Shown: in pieces, positions 7,662 through 15,995 of the stretch
Numbering within the stretch: position 1 is the first letter of the stretch
How the letters are laid out: each line of letters begins with the position of its first letter
Source of the DNA: a virus
Direction: 5' to 3' (one strand)
IMG/VR virus record: IMGVR_UViG_3300009409_001447
Span: 1-23,486 of that record
DNA length: 23,486 bases
Made by a program: the position numbers and the translations under genes
The notes under the pieces: generated by a model
The model's input: only the letters and a program-made list of their open reading frames with translations
What the model was told of the DNA's origin: nothing
Database searches by the model: none

Positions 7662-8733
7662 ATATTTAGAACATCAAGTTTGTGTAAGATCAGACGGTCA
7701 ATATCGGTTATGTTGTGTTAGTCTTGAAAAAGATAATAAAGAAAATATTAAAGATATGACTCCACAGGAATGGCATAACAGTGAATTTCCAACTACAGCT
7801 AGAGAACAATTTGATCGTAACGAATGGCCTGATGCTTGTACTAGGTGCGAACAGTTAGAAGAAAAAGGCTTAGATAGTATGCGTACTAAAGTGAAAGATG
7901 ACGGTACTAGATATGTTAGACATGAATACGGTCCAGGCCTTTCACATTTTGATATTCGGTTTGGAAATAGTTGTAATCTTAAATGCATTAGTTGTTTCCA
8001 GATGTCTAGTAGCAGTCTTGCTCAAGAAGCCATTGAAATGAATAAAGCAGGGGTTGAGCCTCTGCACTTGCCATTGTTAGCTGAACCTAATTTTAATTGG
8101 GCTAATGACGATACTATGAAACGCTTTGAAGGGTTACCTATTAAAGAAGTTTATTTAACTGGTGGTGAGCCAATGATGGTAAGACATTTACCTAAATTTT
8201 TAGAAAAACTAGATTCTAGTGTAATAGTTAGATTTAATACTAACGGTACAATATGGAACCCGATAGTATCTAAAATGCTAAAAAGATTTTCTTCTGTAAT
8301 TATGAGCATGAGTTTAGATGCCGCAAGTAAAAAAATTGATTACATTAGGCACGGTAGTAAGTGGGACGAGATTGAAGTTAATGCTCAACGATATGCAGAG
8401 TTTTGTACTGTTGATATTACACCTACTATAAGTGTATTAAATGCTTCTTACTATGACGAAATCGTAGACTGGTCAAGTAGCAATCACTTTAAACTATATA
8501 ATGATAATTTATTATTGACTCCTGAATGGTTACACGTTAAAAATGCTCCAGACGAATTAAAGAAAGATTATGGAAATATTAAGTTACCAGGATTAACAGA
8601 ATGGGCGAACAGCTCTGCTGATACTATGTGGATTGAACATTTTAAAAGACAAATTACAAAATTAGATAATTGGCGAGGAATGTATATAAAGGATTACTTA
8701 CCAGAGGTAGCAAAAGCGTATGGACTTAATTAA
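7651..8733 (+). CDS. Twitch-type radical SAM protein (N-terminal auxiliary cluster domain)
   Basis: 360 residues starting at GTG (7651) with GAGGT 10 bases upstream, overlapping the previous gene by 11 bases. The domain order is reversed relative to SPASM proteins. Auxiliary-cluster cysteines come first (C3, then DGQYRLCC with C21-C22, then C63-x2-C66 in CTRC). The radical SAM core follows, with C108-x3-C112-x2-C115 (CNLKCISC), GGEP at 171-174, and a FNTNG strand near 195. The layout matches the proteins at 14685-15995 and 11493-12611. Twitch-domain radical SAM proteins of this type are known from marine phages and bacteria without assigned substrates. All iron-sulfur ligands appear intact. 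Confidence 0.9.
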   Translation: MKCKYLEHQVCVRSDGQYRLCCVSLEKDNKENIKDMTPQEWHNSEFPTTAREQFDRNEWPDACTRCEQLEEKGLDSMRTKVKDDGTRYVRHEYGPGLSHFDIRFGNSCNLKCISCFQMSSSSLAQEAIEMNKAGVEPLHLPLLAEPNFNWANDDTMKRFEGLPIKEVYLTGGEPMMVRHLPKFLEKLDSSVIVRFNTNGTIWNPIVSKMLKRFSSVIMSMSLDAASKKIDYIRHGSKWDEIEVNAQRYAEFCTVDITPTISVLNASYYDEIVDWSSSNHFKLYNDNLLLTPEWLHVKNAPDELKKDYGNIKLPGLTEWANSSADTMWIEHFKRQITKLDNWRGMYIKDYLPEVAKAYGLN

Positions 8734-9160
8734 AGAAAATAAAGAAAAGCAACGAAAGGTCTATAAGTCTCCAACTTTTTATAGAAAAGTTTGGGAACAG
8801 CAACCGTTTGAGTGGGAAGAACATTTAGAGCTTTTAGATAAATTTATGCCTGGGTTTGTGCTCGACTATGGAAATTTATATATAGATTACAAAATTATAT
8901 CCGGAGTGCCGGCGAATACATTTCCACATACTAAAGAATTTATAGATAAGATTTATAATTTTTGTATTAATAATATTAATACTACTTCCCCTTATGCTCA
9001 TGGTGATTGGGTATTAAGTAATATTCTTATTGACGATGATGATATACATATAATAGACTGGGATAATGTAGGCATCTATAGTCCTACAGAAATATTAGAA
9101 AAACTACATAGTGATTTAAAATCAGCATTTGGAGATAAATTTGACCCCCCAAGCATTTAG
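8720..9160 (+). CDS. Minimal kinase-like protein (APH/choline-kinase fold, C-lobe motifs)
   Basis: 146 residues. HGD (94-96) followed by N101 (SNIL) is the Brenner-type catalytic loop of aminoglycoside/choline/lipopolysaccharide kinases, and IIDWDN (111-116) is the metal-binding DFG equivalent with D113. Family members are usually 250-350 residues, so the N-lobe is greatly shortened. VYKSPTFYRKVW (14-25) may be a relic of the strand that carries the ATP-binding Lys, and no Gly-rich loop is visible. It overlaps the twitch radical SAM gene by 14 bases, with AGAGG upstream of the ATG, and the next gene by about 20 bases. Phosphorylation of a sugar or other small hydroxyl compound is the likely role, if active. 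Confidence 0.72.
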   Translation: MDLIKENKEKQRKVYKSPTFYRKVWEQQPFEWEEHLELLDKFMPGFVLDYGNLYIDYKIISGVPANTFPHTKEFIDKIYNFCINNINTTSPYAHGDWVLSNILIDDDDIHIIDWDNVGIYSPTEILEKLHSDLKSAFGDKFDPPSI

Positions 9161-10364
9161 TTACGCAACACTTAGTAATAATGGCTTTATCTATGTTCCA
9201 CCTTTTGGACTTACAGAATCTATTGACTATATGTTAAAAATGGATCCTGCCACGTATAAAATTACTAAGATACAATTAAATGTTAATAGCTCGTGTGAAA
9301 AATGGCAACATGGTATTGTATACCGTAATAAAATATATTTTTTACCGTACAATGAAGAAAATATCCTAGTTGTTAATACAGACAATGATAGTATTGAGTA
9401 TATTAAAGTACAACAACCTGGTAAGGGAAAATATATACAAGGACATATATATCGCAATAAAATAATTGCATTACCGTACGGTGAACATAGCCCATACGAA
9501 TATGTACTTAAATTAGACCTAGACAGTCATGAAATAGAATTACAAGAACTAAAGTTACCACGTACTGATTGTAAAAAATGGCATACTACACAATTACTAG
9601 ATGGAGTAATTTACGGATTACCTAGAGGTGAAGATTGGGAGAATTATTTTCCATATAGAATACATTACGATTGTACTACTAGTAACTATGAAATAATAGA
9701 TATGTCTCCATTATGGTTAGATTACGATACAGAAACCTTTACAAATAAGAAGTTTACTACATTAGCTAAAGTTGGTAGAAAATTATTTGCACCTCCATAT
9801 AGTGAAAATCCTAATTTTGATGTATTAACAAAATTTATAGACGGTGAATGGTTTAGCGAAAGAACAGGATTAAAAGCAACTAGTAGAAAGTATTATACGC
9901 ATACGGTTGCTCGCAATGGTAAGATATTCTTCCCTCCGGCAGGGCACGATAATGATTGGAGTTCAATGCTTGTCATAGACAGTGATACTAATAAGTGGCA
10001 TACTATTGAATTAGGAATTGGTAAGGAAAGTAAAAAATATTTTGCTGGTGTAGAAAATTCACAAAATAAAATTTATTACATTCCACGAGGTGGTTGCGTT
10101 TGCGAACCTACAGACACATGGAAAAAAGAAGGCGATCTAGCAGAAGTACTTGTAGTAGATACTATATCAGAACAGTTTTATACTATAGACATTAGCGAGT
10201 ATTTTAAAGATTCAACTACGATTGAAAAATATAATAACTGTATTATTAAAGATAATATTATATATGCATTTCCATATGGACAAAGTAATAGCTTTCAGAC
10301 TGTACTAGTATTTGATACTATTAAAGAAAAAATAATACATACACGAGATTTAAATGACTTATAA
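9141..10364 (+). CDS. Beta-propeller-like repeat protein (8 repeats), first of a tandem pair
   Basis: 407 residues from the TTG at 9141, chosen because GGAG lies 6 bases upstream; an earlier in-frame TTG at 9129 has no such site. Eight repeats of about 43-63 residues each centre on a short strand ending in Pro-aromatic/Gly, e.g. YFLPY (66-70), IALPYGE (109-115), YGLPRGE (158-164), FFPPAG (263-268), YYIPRGG (312-318) and YAFPYGQ (375-381). Most are followed by a strand such as VLKLD, LVVNTD or MLVIDSDT and a turn. This is the pattern of a Kelch/YVTN-like beta-propeller. No signal peptide or catalytic residue stands out. The next gene is a paralogue. A role as scaffold, binding protein or enzyme substrate in the radical SAM pathway is inference. 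Confidence 0.75.
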   Translation: MTPQAFSYATLSNNGFIYVPPFGLTESIDYMLKMDPATYKITKIQLNVNSSCEKWQHGIVYRNKIYFLPYNEENILVVNTDNDSIEYIKVQQPGKGKYIQGHIYRNKIIALPYGEHSPYEYVLKLDLDSHEIELQELKLPRTDCKKWHTTQLLDGVIYGLPRGEDWENYFPYRIHYDCTTSNYEIIDMSPLWLDYDTETFTNKKFTTLAKVGRKLFAPPYSENPNFDVLTKFIDGEWFSERTGLKATSRKYYTHTVARNGKIFFPPAGHDNDWSSMLVIDSDTNKWHTIELGIGKESKKYFAGVENSQNKIYYIPRGGCVCEPTDTWKKEGDLAEVLVVDTISEQFYTIDISEYFKDSTTIEKYNNCIIKDNIIYAFPYGQSNSFQTVLVFDTIKEKIIHTRDLNDL

Positions 10365-11496
10365 AGCCTTTGAAGAATTTTATCGCAAAGCAAAAATAAA
10401 ACATTTAGTTCTTGCTGAACACAACGGTGCATTAATATCGCCTCCATTTGCAACAGAGCTTTGTAAAGACTATAGTAAAATTGCTGTTTACGATGGAAAG
10501 GTTTCTTACATTGATTTAGACTTGCCTGCTGTAACTAGTAAAACAAATGCTACAGCAAGAGTTAACGATGCTACTTGGTTAATTCCATATGGAATATGGG
10601 ACGAATTTAAAACAGTTATAGAGTTAAAAGATCGTGTGCCTGTGTACCATTATTTAGATAAGCCAGGCAAAGGACAATTTTATAGCATAGCTACTAATGG
10701 AAAAAGTGCTTGTAGTTTTCCATTAGGATATCAAGAAACAAGTTTTATAATATACATTGACGACAAAGGACTGCATACTGTAGACTTTGAAAGTAATAAT
10801 AAAAAATGTCATATGGGTACTGTATATTGCAATGGACAATACTGGAGTATGCCTAGAGGTGATTTTAGAAACTATAATTCACTCGTTAGTTACAATGGCT
10901 TACGAACTACAAAACATAGCATAGATGTTGCTCCCCATGTAACTAGAAAATTTACAGACTTAATTCCGGTAGGGAACACGTTGTATAGCTTACCATTTGG
11001 TGAATCAGAAGGTCTTACTTGTGTTGTAGAGTTTAATACTAACACTTGGAAATCAAGAACCCACGAACTAGCTGTTCCAGACTTTGGTAAAAAATATAAT
11101 GCACAAGTACTCCTTAACGAAAATATTATTGGATTACCTTACGGAGAGGAATACGAGGACAATAGTAATTGGGGTGTTGTATTTAATACTGTAACTAAAC
11201 AAAGTAAACGCTTTGATATTAGATTAAACTTTGGTGGGAAATATAGATATCGTTGCGGTATTGCATATAAAGGCAATGCTGTATTTTTACCTTCTGGATC
11301 TCCTAATTGTCCAATTATAAGTGTAGACGAAAACGGAAATTTTAAAGCATCTAAAATTGATAGTAATCTTATGTTTGGAAGACCTATTATATACAATGAT
11401 ACATTAATGAGTATATGTTATAATCTAACTGATTCGAGTCACACTATAGTTGAAATTGATGAAGATTTAAACTTGAAAGAGGTAACCAAAATATGA
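10354..11496 (+). CDS. Beta-propeller-like repeat protein (8 repeats), second of a tandem pair
   Basis: 380 residues. Repeats centre on ISPPF (28-32), LIPYG (76-80), SFPLG (121-125), SMPRG (165-169), SLPFGES (212-218), GLPYGEE (260-266) and FLPSG (311-315), with a degenerate last copy near 351-356. The segment PGKGQFY (104-110) matches PGKGKYI of the previous gene, so the two are diverged duplicates. The first repeat lacks the NGxIYVPPFG spacing of its neighbour. It overlaps the upstream gene by 11 bases and the following twitch radical SAM gene by ATGA (4 bases). No secretion signal is seen. Function is unknown; pairing with twitch radical SAM genes on both sides is the main clue. Confidence 0.73.
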   Translation: MTYKAFEEFYRKAKIKHLVLAEHNGALISPPFATELCKDYSKIAVYDGKVSYIDLDLPAVTSKTNATARVNDATWLIPYGIWDEFKTVIELKDRVPVYHYLDKPGKGQFYSIATNGKSACSFPLGYQETSFIIYIDDKGLHTVDFESNNKKCHMGTVYCNGQYWSMPRGDFRNYNSLVSYNGLRTTKHSIDVAPHVTRKFTDLIPVGNTLYSLPFGESEGLTCVVEFNTNTWKSRTHELAVPDFGKKYNAQVLLNENIIGLPYGEEYEDNSNWGVVFNTVTKQSKRFDIRLNFGGKYRYRCGIAYKGNAVFLPSGSPNCPIISVDENGNFKASKIDSNLMFGRPIIYNDTLMSICYNLTDSSHTIVEIDEDLNLKEVTKI

Positions 11497-12611
11497 AATG
11501 TTACGCACCTTGGCATAGTATTTTGGTACGCTTTAATGGTGATATAGTACCTGATGGAGTGTACACTAATAGGTACGGAAACATACTTAAAGACAGTTTA
11601 AATAACGTGTTAGACAGCTTTACAGCGTCATACACACGTGATCAACTACGTATGGGACACTTACCGCCCGAGTGTCAACAATGCCAACGTAAAGAAGATG
11701 TTATAGGGCATTCTAGGAGATTATTCTTCCGTGATATCCTAAATCCAGTGTTAGAAAATACCAATTATGACTACTCAAAAAACTTTACAGATATCCTTTT
11801 TTTAGAGTTTAATATGAGTAATATATGCAACTTAAAATGTCGTATGTGCAATGGCATTAGTTCTAGCACATGGGTTAAAGAAGAACTTAAACTAGCTAAA
11901 ATATCCAGCGACTATCAACGCCCTGTTGAGCATCCGGAGTTTGGATATACAAATAAAAGTGAAGAGATAGTTGCTAGACTATTCGAAGATCCAACACCAT
12001 TTATGAACTTACGTTATCTTAGTATTAAAGGTGGTGAGCCTTACATGGAGCCTGCAAATAAAATTATTCTTAAGAAATTTATCGACTTAGGTATTGCAAA
12101 GAACGTTACACTTGATTGGACTACCAACGGAACTATTGTAGATGAAGAAGTTGCAGAGTTGGCAAACCACTTTGGTGAAACTAAATGGACAGTAAGTCTA
12201 GAAGGTACTGATGGACTTTACGAATATATTAGAGGCGGTGATAACTTTACCTTTAAACAACTAAATGACAATTTAAAACAATATAACTTTGATAGAATTA
12301 TTATTGCTGTAACTATAATGGCATATAATATAGCACATTTAGATAAAATACATTTTTGGTTTGAAGAGAATAAACAAGAAAATTGGGAGATTTATTTTAA
12401 TAACGTTGTTGCCACTCCAGCATATTTAAATCCAAGAGTATTACCTAATATCGTATTTGACAAGATTGACTTTAGATTACCTAATATAAATTACACAAAT
12501 AATGGAAGTAATTTATTAGACACGTTTGTTAATTATACAAAGGACTTGGATAAAATAAGAAATACAAATGTATTAGAATATTGTCCGGAACTTAAAGATC
12601 TGTTTGAATAG
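11493..12611 (+). CDS. Twitch-type radical SAM protein with altered auxiliary cluster site
   Basis: 372 residues; GAGGT lies 10 bases before the ATG, which overlaps the upstream stop (ATGA). The core is complete: C112-x3-C116-x2-C119 (CNLKCRMC), KGGEP at 179-183, WTTNG near 208-212. The N-terminal twitch domain has C3 (CYAPWHS), NGD at 15-17 and C61-x2-C64 (CQQC). However, where the relatives have a Cys-Cys pair 18 residues after the first Cys, this protein has D21-G22 (VPDGVY). Thus one expected ligand is Asp, or the cluster is lost. The last gene of the rightward operon, it runs into the convergent SDR-like gene with a 20-base overlap. Confidence 0.88.
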   Translation: MKCYAPWHSILVRFNGDIVPDGVYTNRYGNILKDSLNNVLDSFTASYTRDQLRMGHLPPECQQCQRKEDVIGHSRRLFFRDILNPVLENTNYDYSKNFTDILFLEFNMSNICNLKCRMCNGISSSTWVKEELKLAKISSDYQRPVEHPEFGYTNKSEEIVARLFEDPTPFMNLRYLSIKGGEPYMEPANKIILKKFIDLGIAKNVTLDWTTNGTIVDEEVAELANHFGETKWTVSLEGTDGLYEYIRGGDNFTFKQLNDNLKQYNFDRIIIAVTIMAYNIAHLDKIHFWFEENKQENWEIYFNNVVATPAYLNPRVLPNIVFDKIDFRLPNINYTNNGSNLLDTFVNYTKDLDKIRNTNVLEYCPELKDLFE

Positions 12612-13143
12612 GATCAAGTGCAATATAGTGAATATTTAAAGTCTTAGGACTGTTAATTATCCATTGAACAAACTTCCCAGCTTCTACTAAACTAATTTTC
12701 TTTCTACCATCTTGTCTAGCTTGTTGACTTTTAGAATTAAGTTGGCCAAATGCAATATTAGAAATTTTTATTCTACTTCCATTCCAACAAACATTTCTGC
12801 AAAGATTTTTACTTAGATCATCTAGGTCAGTTTTATTTTTTATGTAATTTTCTGGACTAGGGCCATCTCCCCAATAACTACTTGTACTGCTAATGTTTAT
12901 AATATGTCCTTGCTCAAACTTATCATATACAGATTTAAGTAATCTAACTTGCTCTCCGTTAGGCCCATATAAGCTATTTACAAAAACATCAAAGTCTTTT
13001 ACATAGTCAGCTACTTTTTCATAGTCGCTAATGTCCCAACCATTATGTCTACCAATAAACTCAATATTATTTTTATTATATGCTTCGTATATACCTTGAC
13101 ATAATCCTTGATAGTTAGGGTTTCCTGTTACAAGTATTCTCAT
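12592..13143 (-). CDS. Short SDR-like (Rossmann-fold) oxidoreductase
   Basis: 183 residues. The N-terminus MRILVTGNPNYQG gives the TGxxxxG loop, VNS (55-57) the NAG-like turn, INISS (82-86) the catalytic Ser strand, and Y100-x3-K104 (NYIKNK) the catalytic pair. RxDG-type residues and a short C-terminus replace the usual substrate lid, and total length is well below the common 240-260. It is the last gene of the long leftward operon, starting by ATGA overlap with a radical SAM gene. A paralogue at 2522-3085 has the same Tyr100/Lys104 positions and a similar R-L-L-x-x-V-Y segment (RLLKSVY here, RLLNAVY there). The substrate is unknown. Confidence 0.72.
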   Translation of the reverse strand: MRILVTGNPNYQGLCQGIYEAYNKNNIEFIGRHNGWDISDYEKVADYVKDFDVFVNSLYGPNGEQVRLLKSVYDKFEQGHIINISSTSSYWGDGPSPENYIKNKTDLDDLSKNLCRNVCWNGSRIKISNIAFGQLNSKSQQARQDGRKKISLVEAGKFVQWIINSPKTLNIHYIALDPIQTDL

Positions 13144-14042
13144 ATTTCTTTCCTAACATATATATCACTTAAACAAGCACATATTTCTTTTCCGCAAGTA
13201 ATAGTATCAGTTGGTAGTTTATAACGTTCGAGATTTCCGATAGGTCCTCCATATTGACAATCAGCCCTATACATATTACCCCACATATCAATATTAATCA
13301 TATGTACACCTGCCCAGCACTCCCAGCCTAAAAACTTATTTTTACCAGTTGTTATTAAATCATTTGCATCAACAGGCAACTCATCTAATAATAGTTCTCC
13401 TCTATGTAGATGATAAACATTATGAGGTCTAAAATACGGCCAATTTTTAATAATACCTAACTGCTTAGGTGTATAAGCTACTACTTCATTAGAAATACTG
13501 TCTATATTACTTTTATCTAATATAACTTTAGGCCATATTGCTAATGTTTCTGTATTTTCATATAAGAATTTTGCAGTATCAACTAACTCGTCAAACTGAT
13601 CTTGAACCATCATTAAATTAATAGCAACTGAACACTTAACATTATTTGCTATATCAATAATATGCTTGAGATTAGCATATTTAGGATGGTAACTAATAAT
13701 GATTCCTCCTGTGTACTCACTTATTTCCTTAAAATACTCTACAGTTTGACTACCATTAGTAATAAAACTAAATGTATGTCCTTGTTCTTTTACTAACTTT
13801 GCTAAATCAAGAAAATGTTTCCAGTATGTAGGTTCACCTCCACTCAGTCTATAACAAATTTTCTTACCTGGGCGTGTAAACTTTTCAACAAACCGTTTAA
13901 CAGTTTCCCAACGAGGCTGTCCTGTGCTACCACTATGAAGATGTTCTGGACAATAGTCACAGCTATAGTTACATTTGTTAGATAATGTCCAGCTAACAAG
14001 AAACCAATCATCTTTTTCGGGTGTTGCGTAAGTTAGTTTCAT
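13140..14042 (-). CDS. Radical SAM/SPASM protein
   Basis: 300 residues. C24-x3-C28-x2-C31 (CNYSCDYC) is the radical SAM cluster site, SGGEP at 67-71 and FITNGS at 93-98 follow. At the C-terminus C242, C262, C283, C288 and C290 form a SPASM-type auxiliary region. It is paralogous to 19207-20187: both share VSW-x-L before the Cys motif, Y-x-PKQ after about 190-215, and GW-x-C-x-AG before the auxiliary cysteines. It begins with a TAATG overlap after the hydroxylase-like gene and ends in an ATGA overlap with the SDR-like gene. Peptide or small-molecule radical chemistry is likely; no substrate is indicated. Confidence 0.88.
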   Translation of the reverse strand: MKLTYATPEKDDWFLVSWTLSNKCNYSCDYCPEHLHSGSTGQPRWETVKRFVEKFTRPGKKICYRLSGGEPTYWKHFLDLAKLVKEQGHTFSFITNGSQTVEYFKEISEYTGGIIISYHPKYANLKHIIDIANNVKCSVAINLMMVQDQFDELVDTAKFLYENTETLAIWPKVILDKSNIDSISNEVVAYTPKQLGIIKNWPYFRPHNVYHLHRGELLLDELPVDANDLITTGKNKFLGWECWAGVHMINIDMWGNMYRADCQYGGPIGNLERYKLPTDTITCGKEICACLSDIYVRKEI

Positions 14043-14692
14043 TAGTTCATTGTATTCTTAATAATAATATCATGTGTTCTTTCATTTAACTTAACAGTTA
14101 GTATTAATGCATATAACCCATCACTAAAACTAAACACACTATGGTCTAATTGGAAATTTACAAAATATAAAAACCCTGGATCTGGATAAAACGGCTTACC
14201 GTCTAGCATATGAACAAAGTTTTCCGGTTTACAATTACCAAATACACATAACAGTCTAAAATATTCTGGTCCAAGGCCTGGGAAATCTCTATGAGGTGGG
14301 AAAAATCCACCTTTATCAATTCTTAGTAAATGTACTCTGCCAATGTCCGGAGCAAATTCATCTACTACCTTTTTTAAATCAGGTATAGCATGGTAAACAT
14401 CAGTCGGCGTTGTGAAATTTTCTTCTTTCATATCAGCATTGTTATATTCTTGCATATATCCAAAGCTGTTTAAATGATAATTGTCCATTACGTCGCCGGA
14501 ATGACTTGTAATAGGTAATCCCCATCTATTGTTTACAGTATCTTTAACAGCATTATAAGGACACCAGTTATTTTCAAACTGTTTAAGTTGGTGGAGTACT
14601 TCATATCCGTTTATGTTAAATTTTAGTTTTGATGTTTGCCCTAAATTACATAAACTACTATACAAGTAAGCTCGTCTTTGTTTTTCATTCAT
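14042..14692 (-). CDS. 2OG/Fe(II) hydroxylase-like protein lacking the usual distal Arg
   Basis: 216 residues. The metal triad is H134-x-D136 (PPHRDF) and H184 (LDHSVFS). In the five hydroxylase paralogues of the left operon an Arg lies ten residues after the distal His; here that position is Y194 (GLYALIL). R146 after the HxD pair might substitute, or the co-substrate differs. The N-terminal region contains CPYNAVKD and SHSGDVMDN segments not seen in the other paralogues. It is the only hydroxylase-like gene in the right operon, placed between twitch and SPASM radical SAM genes with 8-base and 1-base (TAATG) overlaps. The fold is fairly secure, the activity less so. Confidence 0.7.
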   Translation of the reverse strand: MNEKQRRAYLYSSLCNLGQTSKLKFNINGYEVLHQLKQFENNWCPYNAVKDTVNNRWGLPITSHSGDVMDNYHLNSFGYMQEYNNADMKEENFTTPTDVYHAIPDLKKVVDEFAPDIGRVHLLRIDKGGFFPPHRDFPGLGPEYFRLLCVFGNCKPENFVHMLDGKPFYPDPGFLYFVNFQLDHSVFSFSDGLYALILTVKLNERTHDIIIKNTMN

Positions 14693-15995
14693 TTATAAAT
14701 TCTCCAATCTCTTTAAACGTTTCCTTATAATTAGTTCCTCGTCTTTTATCTGATATTTCTAAATATTCGCGAAGTGCCGGTAGTTTATGACTCCAGTCAT
14801 CTTCCATCATATATTTAATAAGTCCGTGCCATCTGTCCCTTCCAAATGGATTGTTGTTAAAGTCCAAATTAAATTTTTGCTTATCAATAAAACTTTCTAA
14901 TTTAGTTTTAACCCATTCCTTTGCTGGTTGTGGTAAAACTTTGACATTTAAATAACTTGGAAGATAAACTAAATGTGTTCCTATAACTCCACCGCCGAAC
15001 GGTGCTGGATTGACTTTATTAAATCCTTGATCCATTTTCCATTCAGCAAGTTCGTCAATATAAGGAATGTTTAATAACTGTACTGCACAAGCAATATTGA
15101 TCACTGTATTATCATTTGTATTAAGATCTAATCTTTTTAAATTTGCTTCTACATCTTTCCACTTACTAGGATAACGTATATAATCATTACGTTTATCATA
15201 TGCATCAATACTAAAGTTAAATCGTACTTCTTTAAAATGATTCCAAAGTGCAAATAATTTATCAGGCAATTCTAGTCCATTTGAGTTATATCTTAAAGCA
15301 CAATTTTTTGCATGGCCTTCTTCAACCATAAACTCTAGTATATTATAGTGTTCAGGAATTAATAACGGTTCTCCGCCAGCAAAGTAAAGTTCTTGAATAT
15401 ACTTTGCTTGATCTTTCATTGACTCAATAAACGATCCTTTTTGATACCAAGTGTAGTCAAAGTTATCGTTCCACCCTTGATCTTTAATTAAGTCTTTGTT
15501 CTTGTATTGTGGAAACTGTAACTTCCATTCTTTAATCCAACTTGAACTATCATGCGGACTACACATAATACATTTAAGCTGACATAGATTTCCTAACCGC
15601 AAATCAAAATATGGAATGTTAACAGGAACACTACCGTCTGGCTTAGTGTCCTTAACTATTGCTTTTAAGTCTAATCTTTGATCCCACTCTTTAGTTTCCC
15701 ACTGACGTTTACTTGTAATACCATTAGCTTCTTCTTTAAAACATTTAATACAGCTACTTGGTACTTCTCCTGCTATCATTTGTAATCTTGTTTTACGCAT
15801 CTGATGACTGTTGAATACTTCTTCAATAGTATGGTCACGTAAATTCATATTAATACCGTCTTGTTTAACTAGCCCTACTTCTTTTTCATCTTCTATACCT
15901 GCACCACTGGCGTTAGCAGTACAACAAACTCTAACATCACCGTTAGGTCTTGTTGCTAAATGTATCCAAGGTAAAGGGCAAAATGTTTTACTCAT
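14685..15995 (-). CDS. Twitch-type radical SAM protein (canonical example)
   Basis: 436 residues, the longest of the three twitch proteins here. The N-terminal auxiliary domain shows FCPLPWIHL (5-13) with C6, NGDVRVCC with C24-C25, and C82-x2-C85 (CIKC). The core has C138-x3-C142-x2-C145 (CQLKCIMC), AGGEP at 206-210 and RYNSNG near 235-240. This is a full set of ligands for two [4Fe-4S] clusters. It starts with an ATGA overlap after the unknown 286-residue gene and overlaps the hydroxylase-like gene by 8 bases. The target is unknown; radical modification paired with hydroxylation is a reasonable inference from position. Confidence 0.92.
   Translation of the reverse strand: MSKTFCPLPWIHLATRPNGDVRVCCTANASGAGIEDEKEVGLVKQDGINMNLRDHTIEEVFNSHQMRKTRLQMIAGEVPSSCIKCFKEEANGITSKRQWETKEWDQRLDLKAIVKDTKPDGSVPVNIPYFDLRLGNLCQLKCIMCSPHDSSSWIKEWKLQFPQYKNKDLIKDQGWNDNFDYTWYQKGSFIESMKDQAKYIQELYFAGGEPLLIPEHYNILEFMVEEGHAKNCALRYNSNGLELPDKLFALWNHFKEVRFNFSIDAYDKRNDYIRYPSKWKDVEANLKRLDLNTNDNTVINIACAVQLLNIPYIDELAEWKMDQGFNKVNPAPFGGGVIGTHLVYLPSYLNVKVLPQPAKEWVKTKLESFIDKQKFNLDFNNNPFGRDRWHGLIKYMMEDDWSHKLPALREYLEISDKRRGTNYKETFKEIGEFINE

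Noticed and set aside
7698-7988. A 96-residue minus-strand frame inside the twitch radical SAM gene
   Set aside because: It is antisense to a coding region whose cysteine motifs are intact; no independent start signal.
12595-12618. GATC...GATC near the end of the rightward operon as a terminator hairpin
   Set aside because: The arms are only 4 bp, with an 11-base loop and no T-run; GATC is self-complementary so the match is trivial.
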